Below, in pieces: positions 50,669-64,000 of a stretch of DNA of 64,000 nucleotides. The position numbers and the translations under genes are program-made. The first letter of the stretch is position 1. Each line of letters opens with the position of its first letter. The notes beneath the pieces were generated by a model. The model was not told where the DNA came from. It was given only the letters and a program-made list of their open reading frames with translations, and searched no databases. The stretch covers positions 186,001-250,000 of the forward strand of contig WBMZ01011878.1 of assembly GCA_013400975.1 (NCBI GenBank), written 5' to 3'. This DNA is from Atrichornis clamosus. Its lineage: Eukaryota > Chordata > Aves > Passeriformes > Menuridae.

Positions 50669-50956
50669 AAGGTATGGGTCCCCATCCCCTCCAAGTTGCA
50701 AAGGTGTTCCGTTGTCACATTCCTCCACTCCACTCGTCACCTTTGCACCCTATTTTGAAATGCTTGAATAAAGTTTTCAGTAAAGTTTCTAAAGCTGAAA
50801 ACACCCCCAAAGTAATCCTTATCAAATCAGCACGAGGAAACTCTTCCCGAGCTCCCCTCTGACCCGCAGCCCACTCTGCGCCCTCTGCCGCACAGCGATC
50901 CCGACCTCCCGCCCGCTTCGCGAAGCGGTCCTGGCTGTCCTTTCCACCGGGTTTTA

Positions 50957-51155
50957 ATGGGACCCAGCCGACACCACCCACGGCGCCACCGGCGGTGCCG
51001 CAGCCGACACCCGCACCCCAGGGCGCCTCAAGCCGCCAGGAGCTGCCGGGCAGCGCCATCAGCCACCGCTGGGGCTGCGGAGGAGGAAAGCCTCCCAGCC
51101 AGCCCTCGAGCGCTGCTTCATGCGGACATGGCAGCGCTGGCTCGTTGGTGGCAAG
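50957..51155 (+). CDS. MTFR1: Candidate alternative first coding exon of MTFR1
   Basis: This GC-rich block contains an ATG at 51,128 in a strong context (GGACATGG) reading MAALARWWQ plus one base and ending at a donor GTAGGG (51,156). Spliced to the acceptor at 58,060, the single G plus AA makes a glutamate codon and the frame runs without stop into the conserved MTFR1 start, adding 35 residues. An earlier in-frame ATG at 50,957 has a weak context; the true 5' end is unknown. The match of phase could occur by chance one time in three, so this is a hypothesis. The alternative is a non-coding first exon with translation starting at 58,137. Confidence 0.35.
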
Positions 51156-51186
51156 GTAGGGCCGCTGCCGCTCCCCACAGCCTCAG

Positions 51187-51450
51187 AAACACAGGATCAG
51201 TGAGGCCGGAGAACAACTCGGAGATCATCGAGTCCAACCTATGACCGAACACCACCACGGCAACTAGACTACGGCACCAAGTGCCACGTTCAGTCATTCC
51301 CTGAACACCTTCAGGGACCGTGACTCTACCACCGCCCTGGGTAGCCCATTCCAATCTCCCTTTCTGTGAACAAATTCCTCCTGATGGCCAACCTACACCT
51401 CCCCTGGCACAGCTGAAGGCTGCATCCTTCCTCCTGTTCGCTAGTTGCCG
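51187..51450 (-). mobile_element. CR1 3' fragment between MTFR1 GC-rich blocks
   Basis: Reverse-orientation CR1: 'cacaggatcagtgaggccgg', then GAGATCATCGAGTCCAACC, 'accttcagggaccgtgactc', 'ccaccgccctgggtagccca', 'aacctacacctcccctggca' and 'cctcctgttcgctagttg'. It is richer in CpG than the intronic copies, as expected for a copy inside an unmethylated promoter zone. Confidence 0.88.
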
Positions 51451-52060
51451 GGCGGGTAAGACGGACCCGCAAGCTGCACCGGGATCGGGACCGAAATCTC
51501 ACAAACCCGGGTGCGCAATCGAAGCCCCGCCCGTGCTGGAGGGTCCCGGTCACGTGATGCGCGAGAGAAGGGGCGGGGCGGCGCCCCCGCCCCCTGCCGG
51601 CTCGGCGCCTGCCGGGTATCGCCTCCGCACTCATCGTGCGCCATGTCCTGCCTCCCGCGGCCGCCGCCGCGGCTGCAATTGGCCGGGGCCGTGCGGAGCC
51701 GGCCGCGGATTGGCTGCCGGGGGACGCTTGCAAGCGGCCGTGCGAGCAGCGGGTGAGGCAGCGCGTCAGGCAGCGCGTCGGCCGCGACGGCGGGTGAGGC
51801 GAGGCGAGGCGGCGGCGGCGGCGGCCTTTGGGCCTCCCCATCTCCCCTTCTTCCCGGGCAGCCCCTTCCCCCCGGGCAGCCCCTCTTGGCGCGGCCGATC
51901 CCGGACGGGAGGCGATGCGCGGTGCGGGAGGGGAAGCTTGACTTGAAAGCAGGTACAGGCCGCTCCGGGCGGCCCCGCTCTCCCCGGGCAGGGCCGTCCC
52001 CGTCTCGGGCAGGGCTAGGTGCCGGGTAGGGCCGTGAAAGCGCCTCGGAGTGCTGGGCCA
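51451..52060 (+). promoter_or_regulatory. MTFR1: MTFR1 CpG-island promoter with probable non-coding exon 1
   Basis: Dense CpG island on the plus-strand side of MTFR1. It holds an E-box in USF/TFE context (GTCACGTGAT, 51,549-51,558), a GC box (GGGCGGGGC, 51,571), two reverse CCAAT boxes (51,678 and 51,709), a 12-bp tandem duplication (51,756-51,779) and a GGC repeat near 51,810. A good plus-strand donor, AAAGCAG|GTACAG, at 51,952 could end exon 1. A short upstream frame starts at 51,643 and stops at 51,756. No TATA box seen. Confidence 0.7.
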
Positions 52061-55000
52061 AAGCTTTTGTTCCTGCAGGGGAACTACTGTGATGCGAGGG
52101 TGACAGGTCACGGGAAATAGTGTAAATAAAAGGTCGTCTGGAGATAATATGGAGGAGTTTGAAGGACGTTTTCTAAGGAGGCTTTAAAATATAGAGTTGA
52201 CGTATAAGGGAAAATGAGGCTTAAGGGGCGTGGAGCTTTTATTTCTTGTTGCTGTAAACTTCTGCTGCTTGCTTTGTACACCTTTAGTGATACTGCTGCC
52301 GTGCTCAGGTTCTTCTGTAGTGGTCATAAATAAGTAACTTGCTAGGTGTGTGTTTTCATTTTGTTTAACAAGTTGTTGGAATTCCAAATATTGAAGGTGA
52401 ATAGAGTTTGGCTGCTGAAATCAACCGTAGTGCATTGATCTCTGCCTGACAGCGTCAGCAGGACTTCATTAATATTTACATGCTGTCCTTAGGAAGCCGT
52501 AGGACTCTGCAGCTCTTGTGAAGGCAAGACTTAAAAAGACTAAATGACTAGGAATTATGTTTTCTGATCCCCACTGCTTTTTACCTAGGTGATAAAAATG
52601 AGGCAGCTGAGTTACCTGCACATCAGCTCTAAAAGTTCTGGTTAGTTGTTTCTGAAACCAAATAATTTGGTTTTTAGGGGTTACTAGCTAAAATACTGTT
52701 GCTATGTGTAGGAACTCGACATTGTTACACAGAGACATATCTGGGGGAAAAATTAGACATTTAAAAAGCTTTTTCAGACAAAGACACCCTTTTGTTAATT
52801 TGTTGTTTTTCAAAGCTGTAGCAGAAAGACTGGCATTCACAGCAGTTAGTAGAGAGGTCTGTCTGTCTGGCAGGGAAGTGTAGGTGTTTGGTTACATCTG
52901 TATCGTGTAATACGGTGTGGTTTATAGATGTTGAAGGGTTTCACCTCTCAGTGGTGTCATAGTGCACTGTGCAGGTGTAATCTCTGCTGAGCAAAGGCTT
53001 TTGATTAAACTCGTGCTGAAACATGGATTTTTTTCTTTCTCTGTCCTTAGTTGGCAAGATGGGGTAACGTGAGTGAGATGTGATTTAATATGGTTTTGCA
53101 CGTTCAGGTAAATATAAGGGGGTTATATTTTTAAGAAAGCTTTAGTAACTGCTGTTTCAAGTATGTATGATTTTCGACTCCTGCTTTAGATTTCATACCA
53201 GTATTAGCTTAGATTGCCCCCGTAGCATTCACTGACTTTTATCTCTCTCTGTATATCTTTCCAAACAGGTGTCTCTGACAGTACTGGGATGCTTTATTGT
53301 AGCTTCCACACCAAAAAATGGACCTCTGTTTCTGCTATGTGACCTCTGCCAAATACATGCTTACATTACTTATAACTGGTCCGTGTCAATCTGGGAGAGG
53401 GTCTGGTCCTCTGTGGGAAGCTTCTTCCTGCCCATTTGGCTGTTGTGATAATGGTCTTTTTTGTTTTATCGTTATCATTTACTTTTTAAATACATTTCCT
53501 TATGGATGTAATTTCATTACATGAGCTTGGCTCATGTGTCAGTCTAAAAGACTGAGGAGATACGCTTGCCTTAGTTCTTGCTGAAATAAGGAGGAGCTTG
53601 ATCTTTTTACATTTGATTTTTTTGTGGCTGGTATTCCTTTGAACCCATGCTTCTTTGAAAGTTTTATACTTCTTTACGTTACACCCTTTCAATTTAGAGA
53701 CTAGACCTTTCATTTATCAGATTCCGTTTGTTTATTCTTTGTTAAGGCTAATCTGCTCCATCAATCCCATTAAGTTATTCTTTTTTATGTTTGTGTGGAT
53801 CTTAGGTGAATGAGAGAAACCTCCTTCAGTAAGAAACATATGAATATCATATTTCTTTTTAAGAGCAAGAACTCATGCTTTGAAAGGGACTTGGACAAAT
53901 ACAACATTGGAAAATACACATAGAAGAATTTCAACTTGAAAGCAGTTGCATCTGATTTCTCTTTCTTTTCATCTTTCATATGTAGGACACACTAGAAAGC
54001 CTGGCAGAGGGCTCTTGTTCATATTTACTGGAAATTAGGCCTTATGCGTACAGACTCCAGAGCCTTTATACTTATTTAATGACCATTTTGTAATTTATAG
54101 GTGGTATTATCTCTCAGCTTTGTAGACTTGATATTTGATATGGCAGTATTGAATGGAGCCTGCAAAGGTGGTTGGGAAAAGTAGGGGCAAAAGAGAGCTC
54201 AAGGAGGCTAGAATGAGAATCCCTACACTCAGAAATGCAGACCTCCTCGTTTCTAAACCAAGGAATTCCTCCATATTTCCATATCAATAAGAAAGTTCTT
54301 CAGCATTGCTATTTTCTGGGTTTCATTTAAATGAACCCATGAAATTCCAATCCCTTCATGCTTTATGCAGTGAAATGTAATTCTTTATGTTACTGCTCTT
54401 TGGACCTCTTGGTAATCTTGGCTGTGACTGCTGGTTATCCTGGTAATAGTTTTGCTGAGGCAGAGCAGAAGGATTATTTTTTATAGCAATATTACCATCA
54501 CTCAGTACTCTTTATTGTAGAAATTGAGTTGTGGAAATTTGGGAGGAATTAAACTGCTACTTTTTTTAGTATAGGTAGCACCAAGATGATAGAGAATAAA
54601 TACCACGAAGCTCAATATTTTGAAAGAGGTAGTATTCTGCTTACTAAAAGCAATGAACTAACTCCTGCTTCTGAAATTGGCATGAAATGTATACAGAGCA
54701 TAAGAGAAGAATTTGCTAATACTTTCATTCTTACTGTCCAGCAGTTTCTCTTGGAATGAACCCTGTCTGTTCTTGGCACATAAACCAATGGTGAAATAGC
54801 TGAGTTTCGTGGAGAAAAGTATAGTGCAACATAATCTGAAAGGAATTACCATGACGTTTGCCTGGGGATAATTCTGTAAAACTTTTAATCATATAAAAAT
54901 ATCAGTCTGATATACTTAGAAGCATTTTCCTTTTAGTTTACAGATTAGCTGGAGGTTGTATAGAGATTTCAGTCACTTTCTTCTGCAAAAGCAGACAGGT

Positions 55001-57539
55001 CATTGACAAGAGCAAGGCTTCGATGACCCCAGTGTCAGGGTACTTTAAGTATTTAGGCTACCAAGGAAACAATGACTTATAAAGTGAACTATAAATATTT
55101 GTTTTATTGAAGTAGTTGTTTTGTCTAATTAATATTTTTTTGTGTTCAGTCATCAAAGTCTTGGAACCTGGAGTTATAAGGGGTCACCTTAATGTTTTAG
55201 AGCAGGATAAGTGTTTTGGACTATTGCCAATGCTTTGTGTCTTCACGCTCCTTTTATTCTTGCGTCTTTTGGATCTCATTGAACAAGTTTCTAAAATTAA
55301 TCACTAATGTTTCAGAAATTGCCTTGGCTAGTTTCTGAACTTTCCAAGGTGAAATTCACTACATACTGTTGTCCGGGATGCTCATAACTTTTTAGTGTTG
55401 TCTATAATCCATTCTAACACGTGTCTGTCTTTTCTACCATTGTCAAGTGGAAACACTGAATGCATACTGACTATCCATATGACTTATTGCTTTTTCTTCT
55501 CTCCTGTTACATCGTGGTTGTATCTCTTGTCTCTTACTGCTAATATGTGTAGGACTGTTTTTATGCCTGTAAAATAGAATCTACTTTGTACCTTGCCTAT
55601 TTTAGCTTACTACTTCATATCTATACTATTCTGTCATCCTCGTATTATGCTATTTTTTTTTCTACATCTGGTTTTATGCCTTTAATTGGTTATATTGTCA
55701 GTTTTTGTGTCATTCCTTTACCTCTTTGCCTTTAAGTTTCTTAAATTCATGAAGACTCTCTAGACCTGCTCTGATTTCCTCAGAGGATGTTCTAACACTC
55801 TCTTTTCACTTCTGTCCAAATTGTCTCTATTTTTAAAGACTCGGTCTTCTCAGTTATCAGACACAAAATCATACATTTTCTGCATGAAACAAAACACGAC
55901 TCTGACTTTCTCTGGGGATTTTAAACTTATGACCTGGCTATCTGCTGAAAGAGCAGTGTATCAAGATACAGTCATTCCTTTTAGTCCTATCACTTGCCTT
56001 TCTCAGCCAGCCCTGTCTTTGTGGTTACTTGGCAATACTCTACTTTTTTTTCTTTTGTTTGAATATCTTGGTGCAGCTTTCGTTTTTCTTCCCATTGATT
56101 TCCACATGGCATGTTGAACAAGCCTGGACTTTGGAGTGAGGTGGAGTATATCCCATGTATCACACCTTTGGAACTGGTTTCCCCTTTTAAAGGAGCATTT
56201 CCATCTCTTTTATGTCACTGCGTGTCTACAGTGCCAGATATGATGCCAGATCTAATGTGGGGCACGTAGAAAGACTTGAGTTCTTCCTGTTTTAAGAACA
56301 CTGCAGGTGCAATGTGATCAAAGATCCATACAGTCCATATGATAGATTGTGTAAGGGAAGAATAACAGATGCCTAAAGGAATAATAAATCAAGTAGATGG
56401 TAATGCTTCCCTAATAGACTTCTCCAGAGTTCCATAAAGAAGTCCATGACTTATTTATTTATTGTAAATGACTGCAGCTTGTACTCATGGCTGTTTGGTA
56501 GCTAGCCCATTATTCTTCCCTATTATTTTTCTTATAACAGTTGCAGTTTCCATTCTAATCTCGTGGTGTAGATTAGTAGCTTCTTCCAATATTATTCAGA
56601 AACAAAACAAAATCCTGTAGCGATGAGAAACTAAGATCAACTTTTTTTTTAAGCCTGTCTAAAAAAAGATAACTGTAGAATTGTACTGTTTCTGCCAAGT
56701 TTCCACAAGAAGTAGGTTATTACTAAGGAACTGTAAACTGTTGAAAAAAATTTGTAATGGAAACAGTGATGGTTTAACTGTAGGGCTTGTGGGCACTTCC
56801 TAACAGCATAGCTTTTCCATCTTCTGACTTTCAAACTTCCCAAGTGCCGGTTCCTTGCCGCTACATTGCTTCAGTCATCACTGTCAGTATAGAGAGTGGC
56901 TTCAGCAACGCTGTTGTTCATACTACAGATATGTTGCTCAGGGTGGTTCAGGAGAGTGTTCTTTCCAGCCTGATACACAAAACAAATGTAAACCTAAATC
57001 TATGGCTTCCTTTTCTGATTTTGGTGGCATACACTTCTCAGCGGCATCCAAGTTATGACTGGTGTAGAACACAGTTAAAGAAAAACTACACTTTTTCACT
57101 AGAGGAGCAATAAAACCATCTTGATTTAAGTGAATGGGAGTACATACAAATAGACAAAATTTGGAATCTGTCCAACTTTATAAACTGCTTGAGTATTTTC
57201 AAGTCCCACATCTACAGTATTTCCTGTCATTTTCTTGCATTAGTCATTTTTCCATGTTTCCTTTCTTTCCTTTGTTGTAGGAAAAAGGAGGGAACAACAA
57301 AGCTGTCAGACAATATGAATCAAGAGAGGTGATCAGCTTCCTACAGTCTGTTCCTGCAAAGAAATGAGTTTTAGATATGATTATGGCACTTGAATCTTAG
57401 TGCTATTCCCCATCTGCAGGCGTTCCATAGGGCTCGATGCTCACTTGGAGCTGTTGAACACCATCATCTGTTCAAGCTCAAGTGAGCAGTCATTTCCCCA
57501 ACTCTTACTGTTAACTTTACAATGGCTTGGATTTCTTTT
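52061..57539 (+). other. MTFR1: MTFR1 first intron, nothing recognised
   Basis: Intronic AT-rich DNA between the CpG-island region and coding exon at 58 kb. No exon with confident borders, RNA gene or named repeat was seen. The small stretch after the acceptor-like site near 57,280 might be an optional untranslated exon but cannot be supported. Confidence 0.6.
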
Positions 57540-57850
57540 CAGTACCTGAAGGGGTCTACAAGTGAGCTAAAGAGGGACTCTACAAGGACATGTAGTGATA
57601 GGACAAGGGGCAATGGCTTTAAACTGAAAGATGATGGGTTTGGATTAGATTTGTACCACCGTGAGGGTGCTGATTCACTGAAATAGGTTGCCCAGAGACA
57701 CTCTGGATGCCCCATCTCTGGAAGTTTTCAAGGCCAGGCTGGATGGGGTCCTGCACAACCTGGTGTAGTGAAAGGTGTCCTCCTTCCTAAGTTGGAACTG
57801 GGTGATATTTAATGTCACTTCCAACTTAAACTATTCAATGATTCTATAAA
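57540..57850 (+). mobile_element. CR1 3' fragment in MTFR1 intron
   Basis: Shows 'cagtacctgaaggggtctac', 'gataggacaaggggcaatgg', 'ataggttgcccagagacact', 'caaggccaggctggatgggg' and the tail CTATTCAATGATTCTAT. It ends about 210 bp before MTFR1 exon 2 and is sense to that gene. Confidence 0.95.
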
Positions 57851-58136
57851 AATGACACGACTAAAGTGTCTTTGTTACCTGTATTAAGTAAATGCTTTCT
57901 GAATGCCTTTGCTTTGCAGTACAAGGAATTGGTGTCATCCAATATATCTTGTTTTCACTAACTGTATCTAAAGCTTGTTTTTTTAGGAATAGATGTAGCA
58001 GTTTACTTCTGTATATGTTCCACAACATGCATCTAAAATTCTTATGTGTCTCTTTTCAGAACTACTATGGAACCTTGGCAGCCTTGTAGGTTTGGAAGGC
58101 TTAAATCCAAGTTCGGAAAGGCCTTTTTCAGTCCAG

Positions 58137-64000
<5,864 letters not shown>

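Noticed and set aside
51326..52111. Open frames of 206-261 codons across the MTFR1 CpG island on both strands
   Set aside because: Pro/Arg/Ala-rich translations are typical of CpG islands where stop codons are rare; they overlap each other in several frames and run through CR1 sequence.
53040..53075. Possible small untranslated MTFR1 exon (CCTTAG ... GTGAGT)
   Set aside because: Acceptor and donor words exist about 20 bases apart, too short and common to support without transcript data.

Overview
This is vertebrate nuclear DNA, almost certainly from a bird. It is AT-rich with long introns and intergenic stretches, CpG islands only at promoter-like places, GT-AG introns, and a repeat load made almost entirely of CR1 retroposons, many ending in the avian CR1 tail (variants of ATTCTATG). 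The species cannot be fixed from the sequence. The two genes I recognise, ARMC1 and MTFR1, are neighbours on human 8q13.1, so this is the conserved syntenic segment.

Layout. Bases 1 to about 17,160 look intergenic: two CR1 copies, MIR-like fragments, a diverged 120-bp repeat pair, an isolated CpG island at 8.6-8.9 kb carrying a CTCF-like motif, and one weak candidate terminal exon. Bases about 17,165 to 50,300 hold ARMC1 on the minus strand. All six coding exons were reconstructed (279 codons, every junction in phase); introns make up most of the span, including one of 19.4 kb, and nine of ten CR1 copies in them lie antisense to the gene. Bases 50,300 to 52,060 are a shared, GC-rich, divergent promoter zone with CR1 fragments inside it. 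From about 51 kb to the right edge lies the 5' part of MTFR1 on the plus strand. Its first two conserved coding exons are present (55 residues) and the rest of the gene lies beyond base 64,000.

How the genes relate. ARMC1 and MTFR1 are arranged head to head with roughly 0.7-1.5 kb between their likely start regions. Both products act at mitochondria: ARMC1 with the intermembrane space bridging/MICOS machinery and mitochondrial distribution, MTFR1 in mitochondrial fission. Shared regulation is possible but is inference.

The most interesting leads are a GC-rich candidate first coding exon of MTFR1 ending at 51,155, which would splice in phase onto exon 2 and add about 35 residues; an antisense coding-like open frame near 59.6-59.95 kb in an MTFR1 intron; and the orphan CpG island/CTCF-motif locus at 8.6 kb. 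I saw no prokaryotic, viral or otherwise exotic system, and no tRNA, rRNA or CRISPR.
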